Assembly (NCBI GenBank): GCA_905182015.1 | Contig: CAJIZT010000007.1 | Coordinates: 62,001-126,000 of the forward strand | Reading direction: 5' to 3' | From: an alpha proteobacterium MED-G09 | GTDB lineage: Bacteria > Pseudomonadota > Alphaproteobacteria > MED-G09 | Length of the DNA: 64,000 nt | Part shown: positions 42,965-55,747 of the stretch, piece by piece | Position numbering within the stretch: position 1 is the stretch's first letter | Layout: each line of letters opens with the position of its first letter | Notes under the pieces: model-generated | Database searches by the model: none | Seen by the model: the letters and a program-made list of their open reading frames with translations, nothing else | What the model was told of the DNA's origin: nothing | Translations under genes and position numbers: made by a program

Positions 42965-43120
42965 ACTTAGCCTATTGCATGATCGTAGATTCACCTCTAA
43001 CGTAATTTTTAAATATTTTTTCTTTTACAGAAATTATCTTAAAAAGTGGAGCCTGTTAAATCTCTTTAATAGTCCGTCATAGATCTCATAATATTAAGAG
43101 GTTGTTCGTTAAAATTTATA

Positions 43121-44551
43121 ATGGTGGTCTTTGTGGACGAAAAAAATTCTAATAATGTTCAAATAAAGAAAGTCTGGGAACGTACTCTTTCAGTCTTAAG
43201 GGCTGAGTTGGGTGAGGCAACATTTAGAAGTTGGTTTAGGCATATTAAGTTTGGAGAATTGGCCGATAAAAATTTAATTCTTTATGTTCCAACAAAATTT
43301 ATGAAGGATTGGATCCATACTCATTATGCGGATCGGATCTTATCCATATTAAAGAATAATTCAGCCTCTGTTGATAATATTATTTTTGATTTGCAAAAAT
43401 TTAATAAACCTCAGAAAATTTCCAACAATACTAACGATGTTAATCATACGAAAGATAACTCAGTGGGATCGTCGGGTGTTAAGATCCAAGAGACTGGTGA
43501 TCACAATACTATGCTTGGTGCCCCTTTGGATCCAGATTTATCATTTGAAAATTTTGTTGTTGGAGCCTCTAATGAATTAGCTTATGCGGCAGCAAAAAGA
43601 ATAGCTGAGGCGGATAAAGTTTCATTTAATCCTTTATTCTTATACGGTGGAGTTGGCTTAGGGAAGACTCACTTAATGCACGCGATTGCATTAGAGATAA
43701 AAAAAAATTGGCCCGAAAGGAAGGTTTTATACCTATCGGCTGAGAAGTTTATGTACCAATTCATTAGAGCATTGCGATTTAAAGATACAATGTCTTTTAA
43801 GCAACAGTTTAGATCTGTCGATGTTTTAATGGTTGATGACATCCAATTTATTGCCGGCAAAGACTCTACTCAAGAAGAATTCTTTCATACCTTTAATACG
43901 CTGATTGATCATAATCACCAGGTTGTAATTTCTGCAGATAGATCGCCCGTTGACCTTGATGGAATAGAAGAGAGAATTAGATCAAGACTAGGATGGGGTT
44001 TGGTAGCTGATATTCACCCTTCAGACTATGAGTTGCGCCTTGGTATCTTACAATCTAAGGCGGAGGCTCATTTAAAAGAAAATCCTGATATCGTTATTAA
44101 AGATAACATGTTAGAGTTTTTAGCACAAAAGATTGACTCAAATATCAGGGTACTTGAGGGTGCGCTTAATAGGATTATTGCCTACTCTTCTCTTGTCGGG
44201 CGTCCAGTCACTATTGATATGGCGCAAGAAGTTCTCAAAGACCTAATAAGAGCGTCACAAAGAAGAGTTACTATTGACGATATTCAAAGAAAAGTAGCTG
44301 ATTATTATAATTTGAGATTGTCTGATCTTTTATCTGCAAGGCGATCCCGCACTATTGCGCGGCCAAGGCAGGTGGCAATGTATTTATCGAAAATCCTAAC
44401 GACAAGATCCTTACCCGAGATAGGAAGAAAGTTTGGCGGAAGAGATCATACCACTGTTATTCATGCAGTTAAAAGAATAGAAGGCCTTAAGGATAGTGAT
44501 GCCGCTATTCAAGAAGAGGTTGATTTATTAACAAGGTCTCTTGAAAGTTAA
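43121..44551 (+). CDS. dnaA: Chromosomal replication initiator protein DnaA
   Basis: FLYGGVGLGKTHLMHAIA; VDDIQFIAGKDSTQEEFFHTFN; GGRDHTTVIHAVKRIE; start codon could be slightly internal. Confidence 0.97.
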   Translation: MVVFVDEKNSNNVQIKKVWERTLSVLRAELGEATFRSWFRHIKFGELADKNLILYVPTKFMKDWIHTHYADRILSILKNNSASVDNIIFDLQKFNKPQKISNNTNDVNHTKDNSVGSSGVKIQETGDHNTMLGAPLDPDLSFENFVVGASNELAYAAAKRIAEADKVSFNPLFLYGGVGLGKTHLMHAIALEIKKNWPERKVLYLSAEKFMYQFIRALRFKDTMSFKQQFRSVDVLMVDDIQFIAGKDSTQEEFFHTFNTLIDHNHQVVISADRSPVDLDGIEERIRSRLGWGLVADIHPSDYELRLGILQSKAEAHLKENPDIVIKDNMLEFLAQKIDSNIRVLEGALNRIIAYSSLVGRPVTIDMAQEVLKDLIRASQRRVTIDDIQRKVADYYNLRLSDLLSARRSRTIARPRQVAMYLSKILTTRSLPEIGRKFGGRDHTTVIHAVKRIEGLKDSDAAIQEEVDLLTRSLES

Positions 44552-44577
44552 TTCCTAAGTGATTTTTGTTAAAGTTC

Positions 44578-44586
44578 TGCTATAAT
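44578..44586 (+). promoter_or_regulatory. Extended -10 element upstream of dnaN
   Basis: TGCTATAAT (TGn + TATAAT). Confidence 0.45.
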
Positions 44587-44670
44587 AACTCATTGATTCG
44601 TTTATTTTATTCTTGTAGATTTTTAAGTTAATCAACTTATTTAATTTACTCATTATTGGGAGTGTTATTC

Positions 44671-45774
44671 ATGAAGGTATCAATTGAAAGAGGTATACTT
44701 CTTAAGGCGCTGAATCATGTGCAGGGTATTGTCGAAAGAAGAAATACTATTCCAATTCTGTCTAATGTAAAAATTGATGCTAATAAAAAAGGTATTGCTT
44801 TAATAGCAACTGATTTGGACTTAGAGATTATTGAAAATGTTGAAGCCACTGTTTCCAGGGCTGGCTCTACTACCATATCAGCCCATACCTTATATGATAT
44901 TATTAGAAAGATTCCTGAGGGGTCTTTTGTAGAAATAGAACAGAAACAAGACAATCAAATAGAATTAAGATCTGGACAATCAAACTTTGACTTACCTTGT
45001 TTACCAGATGAGGATTTTCCTGAAATGTCATCTGGGGAAATGCCATGCAGCTTTACGATGGGATCAAACGACCTTGCAAGATTGATTGATAAAACTAAAT
45101 TTGCAATTTCTACAGAAGAAACAAGGTATTATCTCAATGGTATTTTTTTGCATTCCATAGATAATGAGCTTCGTTCTGTTGCAACTGATGGGCATAGGCT
45201 GGCCTGTGTAAAATCTAAGTTGCCAGCAGGGGCAGAAGAAATGCCAAGTGTTATTATTCCAAGAAAAACAGTTGGTGAAATTAGAAAATTGATAGAGGGC
45301 TCTTCTGATGATTTATCCATCAAAGTTTCTGATACAAAAATCCAATTTAATCTGAAGGATGTTCAGTTGACCTCGAAGTTGATTGATGGAACTTTTCCAG
45401 ACTATGAAAGAGTTATTCCTAAGAATAACGATAAAGAACTTTCCATAGAAACAAAGATTTTCTCATCATCGATTGATAGAGTCGCAACAATATCCTCTGA
45501 TAAGTCTAAGGCGGTAAAGTTTTTACTGAAAGACGGAGCCTTAACTCTAACTGTTGTTAACCCAGATGCAGGGACAGCGGTCGAAAAAACACCGGTGCAG
45601 TATGACTATGAAGAATTAGAGATTGGTTTTAATGCAAGATATCTTTTAGATATTGCTAGCCAAATTGATGGTCATGATATGGTTTTCGCACTTGAGGGCT
45701 CTGGATCTCCGGCATTAATCAGAGATTCTAATGATGATCAGGCTACCTATGTTCTTATGCCTATGAGGGTTTGA
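44671..45774 (+). CDS. dnaN: DNA polymerase III beta subunit (sliding clamp)
   Basis: MKVSIERGILLKALNHVQGIVERRNTIPILSNVKI; ATDGHRLACVK; YVLMPMRV C-terminus. Confidence 0.97.
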   Translation: MKVSIERGILLKALNHVQGIVERRNTIPILSNVKIDANKKGIALIATDLDLEIIENVEATVSRAGSTTISAHTLYDIIRKIPEGSFVEIEQKQDNQIELRSGQSNFDLPCLPDEDFPEMSSGEMPCSFTMGSNDLARLIDKTKFAISTEETRYYLNGIFLHSIDNELRSVATDGHRLACVKSKLPAGAEEMPSVIIPRKTVGEIRKLIEGSSDDLSIKVSDTKIQFNLKDVQLTSKLIDGTFPDYERVIPKNNDKELSIETKIFSSSIDRVATISSDKSKAVKFLLKDGALTLTVVNPDAGTAVEKTPVQYDYEELEIGFNARYLLDIASQIDGHDMVFALEGSGSPALIRDSNDDQATYVLMPMRV

Positions 45775-46961
45775 GTATAGATGGATTTTTTTCAGTGAAT
45801 CAACATAACACCAATAACCTTGAAGATTTTAAGTATGACTTTAATAGAGTAAATTCCTTAAAGTTAAAAAATTTTAGATCATATAAGGACTTAAAGTGCT
45901 CTTTTAATGGTGGCCCCGTAGTTTTGTTAGGCCCAAATGGGTCAGGAAAAACAAATATTCTTGAAGCTTTATCGCTTCTCTCTCCCGGTAAAGGCCTAAG
46001 AGGGGCTTCATTCGATCAGTTTCGTAATTTCAAAGGCCCCAGCGAGTGGGGGGTGATAGCAGAGGTCGCATCGCATAATCAGATTATAAAAATATCGACC
46101 GGTGTTTCAGCTGGACGATTGAGAGGACGTGATGTGAAAGTTAACGATAAAAAAGTATCTGGTTATAGCTCTCTGCCTTCGCTAATATCATTATCATGGG
46201 TGACACCATCAATGGATCAAATTTTTATGGAATCGCCTTCTTCAAGAAGAAAATTTTTAGATAGAATGTGCTCCTCTTTTAACGATAATCATATTAGCTC
46301 GATTAAGAATTACGAAAAATTAATGAGAGAACGAAACAGACTCTTGCAAGACAGTTTTTCTGATAAGACCTGGCTGGATACATTGGAGACCAGAATGGCG
46401 TCAGAAGGTATTCTTATAGGGTTAACAAGGATTGAGTTGGTTAAAAGTCTTAACGATATATTGGGAAAAGACCAGAATCCTGTTTGGCCAAAAGCATTTC
46501 TAAAGATTGAAGGGGATGTAGAGGAAGAATTAATTTCAAATAATTCAGATGAAGTAAAGGAAAATTATTCAAAAACCTTATTTGACAATCGAAGAAAAGA
46601 TTCTCTTTCTGGGCGGACGTTAGAAGGTGTGCATAGAAGTGATCTTTTAGTTAGCGAAAGAAATAAAGGGGTTTATGCTAATCAATGCTCAACTGGAGAA
46701 CAAAAAGGTCTTTTGCTAGGACTTATATTAAGTCACCTGGACTTAATTGCTGAAAGTTCAAACCGTTATCCAATTTTATTATTAGACGAGGTAATTGCGC
46801 ATCTAGATCAAGTAAGAAGATCGTCACTCTTTGATCAGATAGTTAGAACAAAAGCTCAGGTTTTTATGACAGGAACGGATGTTAACTCTTTTTCACCAAT
46901 CAAAGGTTCTGCTGAATTTTTTTCAGTTGGCATGGGGCTTCTAAAGGAATTTCAAATTTAA
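45771..46961 (+). CDS. recF: DNA replication/repair protein RecF (TTG start)
   Basis: LKNFRSYKDLKCSFNGGPVVLLGPNGSGKTNILEALSLLSPGKGLRGA; STGEQKGLLLGLILSH; LLLDEVIAHLD. Confidence 0.95.
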   Translation: MSIDGFFSVNQHNTNNLEDFKYDFNRVNSLKLKNFRSYKDLKCSFNGGPVVLLGPNGSGKTNILEALSLLSPGKGLRGASFDQFRNFKGPSEWGVIAEVASHNQIIKISTGVSAGRLRGRDVKVNDKKVSGYSSLPSLISLSWVTPSMDQIFMESPSSRRKFLDRMCSSFNDNHISSIKNYEKLMRERNRLLQDSFSDKTWLDTLETRMASEGILIGLTRIELVKSLNDILGKDQNPVWPKAFLKIEGDVEEELISNNSDEVKENYSKTLFDNRRKDSLSGRTLEGVHRSDLLVSERNKGVYANQCSTGEQKGLLLGLILSHLDLIAESSNRYPILLLDEVIAHLDQVRRSSLFDQIVRTKAQVFMTGTDVNSFSPIKGSAEFFSVGMGLLKEFQI

Positions 46962-46964
46962 TAA

Positions 46965-49433
<2,469 letters not shown>

Positions 49434-50036
49434 TTATTTATTTATAATATTTCTTATTTTCTCAACTATTAAGACAGACTGAATTTTTGGTGGGAAATAA
49501 TCAATAAAATCACCATTAGAGTTTGCTAAGAAAATTATATCAAGGTGGTTGACCGTATAGTCATCAACGCCCTTGATAGGCTGCTTCTCATAATAAACAC
49601 CCCAATCCTTGGCCACTTTATCAATTTCACTTTTTGTCCCTGTTAGCCCGATTATATCTTCATGAAATGCACCTATGTATTCTGATATAGCCTTCACTGT
49701 ATCTCTCTCAGGGTCGACTGTTATAAATATAGGATTAATTTTTTCTGAATCTTTTCCTAACCTATCTATAATATCAGCCATTTTAATTAAAGTTGTAGGA
49801 CACACATCTGGACAATATGTAAACCCAAAATACAAAAGCATTATTTTGTCAGATGATCTCGAATCAAACATACCTCCATCTTGGGATGTTAATAAAAAAT
49901 GACCCCCAGGGAGGTTGTCTTGGTTCTCCACTTGCTGAACAATGCCTTTTTGTTTGTAATCTTTATTTAAAAAGAAATAAACTGAGGCGAATACAAGAGA
50001 AAAAATTAGAAATAAAAATATATTTTTCTTTAACAT
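49434..50036 (-). CDS. SCO1/SenC family copper chaperone
   Basis: N-terminal TM; LLYFGFTYCPDVCPTTLIKMADI (CxxxC); FITVDPERDT; VNHLDIIFLANSNGDFIDYFPP. Confidence 0.94.
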   Translation of the reverse strand: MLKKNIFLFLIFSLVFASVYFFLNKDYKQKGIVQQVENQDNLPGGHFLLTSQDGGMFDSRSSDKIMLLYFGFTYCPDVCPTTLIKMADIIDRLGKDSEKINPIFITVDPERDTVKAISEYIGAFHEDIIGLTGTKSEIDKVAKDWGVYYEKQPIKGVDDYTVNHLDIIFLANSNGDFIDYFPPKIQSVLIVEKIRNIINK

Positions 50037-50095
50037 AATGTGCTTTTATATGATTTCTTAAACTCTTGCTATAACTTTTCTTTTTGGAAACAAAA

Positions 50096-50698
50096 ATGAT
50101 ATTTAAAAATATAAACTTTGATAATTTAAAAAAAAGATATTTTCTTCTATTTTTATTTATTTTATCTATTCTAAGTGTAAATTCTTATGCTCAATCAAAT
50201 AAAAATAGCCCTTTTAAGGAAGGCCAAGTTGTTACGGCAGTTAAATCTGGAACAATGGAGGATTTAATAAACTCCATTCAGGCGGGTAATTCAGTTAATG
50301 AACTGGATTTTGACGAAGTCCCAGCTCTATTACTTGCGATTGACAGAGGAAGATCAGATATGACGACTTTTCTTTTAAAGAAAGGAGCGCGAGCAAATCA
50401 AAGGGATGAACAAAAAAGAACGGCACTTTCTATTGCTGCGCGTAAAAATAATGTTGGAATAGTTAATGAATTGATTAAATTTGGTGCAAAACCTGATCGA
50501 TATGGTGCCAACAAGGAAACGCCTCTGATAATTGCAACTCGCTTTGGAAATTATGAATCAGTGCGAGCGTTGCTGGAGGGTGGTGCTTATCCAGATGATA
50601 CCGACCTTACAGGCAGAACGGCTTTGCAATGGTCACAAATAAAACACTTCAAAAGAATTGAGAATACACTTAAAGAACATGGTGCCTATGGAAATTAA
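50096..50698 (+). CDS. Ankyrin repeat protein with signal peptide
   Basis: Signal-like N-terminus (YFLLFLFILSILSVNSYAQS); ankyrin motifs RTALSIAARKNNVGIVNELIKFGAKPD, ETPLIIATRFGNYESVRALLEGGAYPDDTDLTGRTALQWS. Confidence 0.85.
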   Translation: MIFKNINFDNLKKRYFLLFLFILSILSVNSYAQSNKNSPFKEGQVVTAVKSGTMEDLINSIQAGNSVNELDFDEVPALLLAIDRGRSDMTTFLLKKGARANQRDEQKRTALSIAARKNNVGIVNELIKFGAKPDRYGANKETPLIIATRFGNYESVRALLEGGAYPDDTDLTGRTALQWSQIKHFKRIENTLKEHGAYGN

Positions 50699-50703
50699 TT
50701 TAT

Positions 50704-51579
50704 CTACAGAGGAGCCATTCCATTTGCTATGATGAGCACTAATAGCAATCCTAACTGGATGAACGAAGCAAAAAAATTCTTCATTGCCGTATCTTTGGTC
50801 TGCTTAAAAGTCAATAACAGACTGGTCCAAATAAAGTATCCCCCTCCTAATATTGCACCCACTAAATACAGCCATCCCATACTATATACGACCGGGAGAA
50901 GAGAGACTAAGACCAAAATAATTGTATGAAATAATATGATATAGGATGTATTTGAGTAACTAATGATATTTGGAAGCATTGGTATTTTTGCTTTCTTATA
51001 GTCTTCGCCTATTGCCATTGCCAGACTCCAAAAATGAGGTGGAGTCCATAAAAATAATATAACTGCCAGTATAATAGCTTCGGGGGAAAGTGATGTATTC
51101 ACCGCTGCAGAGCCAGCCAGTGTTGCGAAACTACCTGCCAAACCTCCAATAACAATATTCCAAACACTCTTTCTTTTCAACCAAATCGTATATACACATC
51201 CATAAAAAAATGCTCCAAGAAAATTATAAAAGGCGGAATACGGATTTATCATTAGATATGAGAGCATTATTCCTGAAGAGGTTATAAGCATAAAAAAGAT
51301 AGGCCAAATTAAACTTGGGCTTAGCTTTCCTGTGACAAAAGGTCGCTCAGATGTTCTTGGCATTAAGGCATCAAGATCTCTTTCAAAGTATTGATTAAAT
51401 GCACTGACACCAGCTGAGGCTAAGAATGTTGATACTGCTAATATCAAGATTTGAGACCAACTCAATGTATTATTCGGCATGATGAATGCACCCGAAATGG
51501 CGCATAACATTATAGTTATACTTATTCTAACCTTAAAAATATTGATTAATAATTTAAAAAAAGTAAGCATAAAATACAT
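50704..51579 (-). CDS. ctaB: Protoheme IX farnesyltransferase (heme O synthase)
   Basis: UbiA-type prenyltransferase; NQYFERDLDALMPRTSERPFVTGKLSP; WTPPHFWSLAMAIGEDYKKAKIPMLP. Confidence 0.95.
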   Translation of the reverse strand: MYFMLTFFKLLINIFKVRISITIMLCAISGAFIMPNNTLSWSQILILAVSTFLASAGVSAFNQYFERDLDALMPRTSERPFVTGKLSPSLIWPIFFMLITSSGIMLSYLMINPYSAFYNFLGAFFYGCVYTIWLKRKSVWNIVIGGLAGSFATLAGSAAVNTSLSPEAIILAVILFLWTPPHFWSLAMAIGEDYKKAKIPMLPNIISYSNTSYIILFHTIILVLVSLLPVVYSMGWLYLVGAILGGGYFIWTSLLLTFKQTKDTAMKNFFASFIQLGLLLVLIIANGMAPL

Positions 51580-51702
51580 TCTCGGTTGTTTATAATAACT
51601 AAACTGCCTTAAAGAAATGTATATTAAAAGTCTTAAATTGTGACTCTAGAATATCTTGACTTTATAGGGACAATAAGTAGTTTGGGAACCAATAAGTAAT
51701 AG

Positions 51703-51728
51703 AACTTAAGGAATCACTTTCTTAAGTT
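51703..51728. repeat. Inverted repeat upstream of the cox operon
   Basis: AACTTAAG-GAATCACTTT-CTTAAGTT, perfect 8-bp arms. Confidence 0.55.
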
Positions 51729-51755
51729 AATAATAATCAAAATGAGGCTTCGTTT

Positions 51756-52592
51756 ATGGTACCTTTTATTCTTTTGCTAGTAATTGTTGGTTCAGTTCTT
51801 TTCCATATTTTTACTCCATGGTATTCAACTCCAATTGCTTCCAATTGGAGCAACATTGACAAGACAATCGAGCTAACCTTTTGGATGACTGGCGGGGTTT
51901 ATGTCGCAGTATTGGGATTTATGACTTATTGCGTTATTCGCTTTCGAAGTAAAGAAGGTCATCGCGCAGATTATGAGCCTGAAAGCAAGAAGTTGGAAAT
52001 TATTCTTACTGTTTTGACGACAATCGGGGTTGCAGGGTTACTTGCTCCCGGACTTATTGTTTGGGACGAATATGTTTCGCCTCCTGAAGATGCAATGCCT
52101 ATTGAGGCTATGGGGCAACAATGGTATTGGAGTTTCCGACTTCCTGGGGAAGATGGAGTATTAGGAACGACTGACGCAAGAAATATTAATGCTGATAATC
52201 CCTTTGGGATGAATAAAAATGATCCAAACGGTCAAGATGATATACTAATTGAGGGCGATGATTTGCATTTAGAGCTAGAGAAACCTGTGAAGTTTTTACT
52301 TAGATCTATAGATGTTTTACATAACTTTTACGTTCCCCAATTTCGAGCAAAGATGGATTTAGTACCTGGTATGGTTACTTATTATTGGATTAGACCAACA
52401 CTTGCTGGCGGCTATGAAATCCTATGCGCTGAGTTATGTGGTGTTGGTCATCACGCTATGAGAGGTTTCGTTAAAGTAGAGGGCAAAGAAGATTATAAAA
52501 ATTGGCTTGATGATCAGTCAACATTTAAAGCGCTTCAAGAAGAAGCCAAGTTAGAGAATAAAGAAAAGCTAGCTTTTCATAAAAGTAATTAA
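51756..52592 (+). CDS. coxB: Cytochrome c oxidase subunit II
   Basis: QQWYWSFRLP; CuA motif EILCAELCGVGHHAMRGF; two N-terminal TM helices; no fused heme-c CxxCH. Confidence 0.94.
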   Translation: MVPFILLLVIVGSVLFHIFTPWYSTPIASNWSNIDKTIELTFWMTGGVYVAVLGFMTYCVIRFRSKEGHRADYEPESKKLEIILTVLTTIGVAGLLAPGLIVWDEYVSPPEDAMPIEAMGQQWYWSFRLPGEDGVLGTTDARNINADNPFGMNKNDPNGQDDILIEGDDLHLELEKPVKFLLRSIDVLHNFYVPQFRAKMDLVPGMVTYYWIRPTLAGGYEILCAELCGVGHHAMRGFVKVEGKEDYKNWLDDQSTFKALQEEAKLENKEKLAFHKSN

Positions 52593-52611
52593 TTATTAAG
52601 AGGTTTTTATT

Positions 52612-54390
52612 ATGTCAGAATCTATAGTTCCAGAAAGTGAGTTAGAAGAAGTCGAACTTTACCATGCAAAGAGCTGGTGGACAGAAAAAGTTTTTACTCA
52701 AGACGCAAAGCTAATAGCTGTTCAATATGGTTTAACAGCTTTTGCAATTGGATTTGTTGCTCTCGTTTTATCTTGGTTTATGAGAATCCAGATTGCCTTT
52801 CCCGAATTATCTATTATTAGCGAAGGAACTTATTATCAATTCATTACTATGCATGGAATGATAATGGTTGTTTATTTGCTGACTGCTTTATTTTTAGGAG
52901 CTTTTGGTAACTACTTGATTCCTCTAATGGTGGGTGCAAGAGATATGGTTTTCCCTTATCTTAATATGGTTAGCTATTGGACATATTTGGTTGCTGTATT
53001 AGTTCTATTTGTGAGCTTCTTTACTCCGGGCGGTCCCACTGGTGCTGGATGGACCCTTTACCCTCCTCAGGCAATTCTAGGCGGTACTCCAGGTCAAGAA
53101 TCTGGTATAATACTTATGTTAGTGTCACTTTGTATTTTTATTGTTGGTTTTACAATGGGCGGCCTTAATTACGTTATCACCATTCTTCAAGCTCGAACAC
53201 GAGGAATGACATTAATGAGGATGCCTTTAACGGTGTGGGGTATTTTTACAGCAACTGTTTTAGCTCTTTTTGCTTTCCCTGCATTATTTGTAAGTGCCGT
53301 AATGATGCTTTTTGATAAGTTATTAATGACAAGTTTTTTTATGCCTGCTCTAGTTGAATTTGGTGAAAATTTAACATATGGAGGTGGTAGCCCTATTTTA
53401 TTCCAACACCTTTTTTGGTTCTTTGGCCATCCGGAAGTATACATTGTTGCCCTCCCAGCATTTGGAATTGTGTCTGATTTAATATCAGTGCACGCCCGTA
53501 AAAATATCTTTGGTTTTAGAATGATGGTTTGGGCTATTGTCGGAATTGGAGCATTAAGTTTTATTGTTTGGGCTCATCACATGTATGTCAGCGGCATGAA
53601 TCCATATTTTGGGTTTTTCTTTGCTACAACAACTCTTATTATTGCAGTCCCAACTGCCTTGAAGGTTTATAATTGGGTTCTGACCTTATGGAAAGGAAAT
53701 ATACATTTAACTATTCCAATGTTATTTTGTCTCGCTTTTATTGTTACTTTCTTAAATGGCGGTCTAACTGGATTGTTTCTCGGAAATGTTGTTGTGGATG
53801 TCCCTCTTTCAGATACATATTTTGTAGTTGCACATTTTCATATGGTAATGGGTATTGCCCCAGTCCTAGTTATTCTTGGAGCTATATATCATTGGTTCCC
53901 TCTTATTACCGGGCGCATGCTTCATGATGGTATGGGAAGATTTCATTTCTGGGTAACATTTATTGGGTCATATTTAATTTATTTTCCAATGCATTATCTT
54001 GGTTTTATAGGGGTTCCAAGACGATATTATGAAATGGGGCAAACTGAAGCTCTTTATACATCATCTGCTGCAGACCTTAACGTATTCATAACGTTAGCCG
54101 CCCTAGCCGTTGGTTTTGCTCAACTTGTTTTCGTGTTCAATGTTTTTTGGAGTGCAAAAAAAGGAATTGTTGCTGAAAAAAACCCTTGGAAAGCTGCATC
54201 TTTAGAGTGGCAAACTCCAGATCAACCTCCAGTACATGGTAATTTTGGAAAAGAGTTACCTGTAATTTATCGTTGGGCCTATGATTATAGTGTGCCAGGA
54301 GCAGAAGATGATTTTATTCCTCAAGATGTTCCTAATGAGAAAGTCAAATTAGCTAAAGGACACTCTCAGCTTGGAGTAGAAAGTACTTGA
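52612..54390 (+). CDS. coxA: Cytochrome c oxidase subunit I
   Basis: MHGMIMVVYLLTALFLGAFGNYLIPLMVGARDMVFPYLN; FFGHPEVYIVALPAFG; VWAHHMYVSGMNPYFG; YFVVAHFHMVMG. Confidence 0.97.
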   Translation: MSESIVPESELEEVELYHAKSWWTEKVFTQDAKLIAVQYGLTAFAIGFVALVLSWFMRIQIAFPELSIISEGTYYQFITMHGMIMVVYLLTALFLGAFGNYLIPLMVGARDMVFPYLNMVSYWTYLVAVLVLFVSFFTPGGPTGAGWTLYPPQAILGGTPGQESGIILMLVSLCIFIVGFTMGGLNYVITILQARTRGMTLMRMPLTVWGIFTATVLALFAFPALFVSAVMMLFDKLLMTSFFMPALVEFGENLTYGGGSPILFQHLFWFFGHPEVYIVALPAFGIVSDLISVHARKNIFGFRMMVWAIVGIGALSFIVWAHHMYVSGMNPYFGFFFATTTLIIAVPTALKVYNWVLTLWKGNIHLTIPMLFCLAFIVTFLNGGLTGLFLGNVVVDVPLSDTYFVVAHFHMVMGIAPVLVILGAIYHWFPLITGRMLHDGMGRFHFWVTFIGSYLIYFPMHYLGFIGVPRRYYEMGQTEALYTSSAADLNVFITLAALAVGFAQLVFVFNVFWSAKKGIVAEKNPWKAASLEWQTPDQPPVHGNFGKELPVIYRWAYDYSVPGAEDDFIPQDVPNEKVKLAKGHSQLGVEST

Positions 54391-55007
54391 GTATATTTAG
54401 TACATTATCACAAAAACCTTGGATGGCCGATCAAGCCCTCGTTGATAACGAGCACATGGGGAAATCAATGACTCTATCATTGCGAAAGGCAACTCTTTTC
54501 CTTTTGCTAATAGTAATTGCTATCTTGTTCACATTGTTTTCTGTGGCTTATATAGGAAGGATGGCTTATGGCGATTGGCGGACTCTTCCTGAACCATTGT
54601 TGCTTTGGTGGAATACAGCTATAATGGTATTTAGCAGCTTTTCTTTTTACCGTGCAAATGTAAATGCAGATCATAACAATATAAAAAAAACACGAATATA
54701 TCTGTTAGTGTCTGGAGCCCTAACTATTAGTTTTATTGTTGGGCAGCTATTTGTTTGGCGAGAGCTAATTTCTTTTGGTTATTTTGTGTCAACTAACCCT
54801 TCATATGGTTTCTTTTACTTATTAACAGCCTTACATATTTTGCATTTATTGGGTGGACTGATTGCTTGGTTAGTTGTGACGCTCAAAAGTTTTACTCTTA
54901 AAAACGATCCAGTTAATTTTGCCCTGAAAGTCAATCTTTGTGCAATTTATTGGCATTTTTTATTAATAGTATGGGCATTTCTTTTTGTTATGCTTTTGTT
55001 AACATAA
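54387..55007 (+). CDS. Cytochrome c oxidase subunit III-like protein, copy 1 (TTG start)
   Basis: Five predicted TM helices; SYGFFYLLTALHILHLLGGLIAW and NLCAIYWHFLLIVWAFLFVMLLLT typical of the COX3 family. Confidence 0.85.
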   Translation: MSIFSTLSQKPWMADQALVDNEHMGKSMTLSLRKATLFLLLIVIAILFTLFSVAYIGRMAYGDWRTLPEPLLLWWNTAIMVFSSFSFYRANVNADHNNIKKTRIYLLVSGALTISFIVGQLFVWRELISFGYFVSTNPSYGFFYLLTALHILHLLGGLIAWLVVTLKSFTLKNDPVNFALKVNLCAIYWHFLLIVWAFLFVMLLLT

Positions 55008-55034
55008 GTTTTATTTTTAATAGGATATAAATTC

Positions 55035-55739
55035 ATGGCTACTTCATCAAAATTACCCTTAAAGGATGGACTCGAAGGTTTTGCTTTTGATTGGTCATCT
55101 GACCAAAGGGCTTTTAAGGGAGTTCCTTGGGGCAAGGCCATGATGTGGATTTTTCTTCTAAGTGATACTTTTATTTTTAGTTGTTTCTTAATTTCATATA
55201 TGACCGCCCGTTGGTCAACTGTAGAACCTTGGCCTAATACAAGTGAGGTTTTCTCTCTTAGTGTTGCCGGGGTAAGCGTCCCCTTGCTTTTAATTGCAAT
55301 AATGACATTTATTTTGATTACTAGTAGTGGAACTATGGCTATGGCTGTAAGAAGTGGTTATCAGAAGAAGCGTAAACAAGCTGCAGCACTTTTATTTCTT
55401 ACGGGTATTCTGGGTATGTCTTTCGTTGGCATGCAAGCATTTGAGTGGACTAAGTTAATATCGGAAGGTATTCGTCCCTGGGAAAACCCTTTTGGCGCAA
55501 GACAATTTGGCTCTGTATTCTTTATGGTAACGGGCTTTCATGGCATTCATGTTTCATTTGGTGTAATTTTCTTATTTCTTACGGCAAGAAAAGTTCTTCG
55601 CGGTGATTATGACACTGGTCGTAGGGGTTTTTTTACTTGGCAAAAAGGGCGTTATGAAATTATTGAAACACTTGGTTTATATTGGCATTTTGTTGATCTA
55701 GTGTGGGTCTTCATTTTTGCATTTTTCTATCTTTGGTGA
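55035..55739 (+). CDS. Cytochrome c oxidase subunit III, copy 2
   Basis: WIFLLSDTFIFSCFL; FFMVTGFHGIHVSFGVIFL; ETLGLYWHFVDLVWVFIFAFFYLW. Confidence 0.92.
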   Translation: MATSSKLPLKDGLEGFAFDWSSDQRAFKGVPWGKAMMWIFLLSDTFIFSCFLISYMTARWSTVEPWPNTSEVFSLSVAGVSVPLLLIAIMTFILITSSGTMAMAVRSGYQKKRKQAAALLFLTGILGMSFVGMQAFEWTKLISEGIRPWENPFGARQFGSVFFMVTGFHGIHVSFGVIFLFLTARKVLRGDYDTGRRGFFTWQKGRYEIIETLGLYWHFVDLVWVFIFAFFYLW

Positions 55740-55747
55740 GGTAAACA

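Noticed and set aside
42910-43120. oriC in the rpsT-dnaA gap
   Set aside because: Only a poor DnaA-box-like match (TGTGGACGA at the dnaA start) and no cluster; not supportable from sequence alone.
43371-43580. Alternate-frame ORF inside dnaA
   Set aside because: Lies in the variable linker of DnaA and lacks recognisable features; no independent support.
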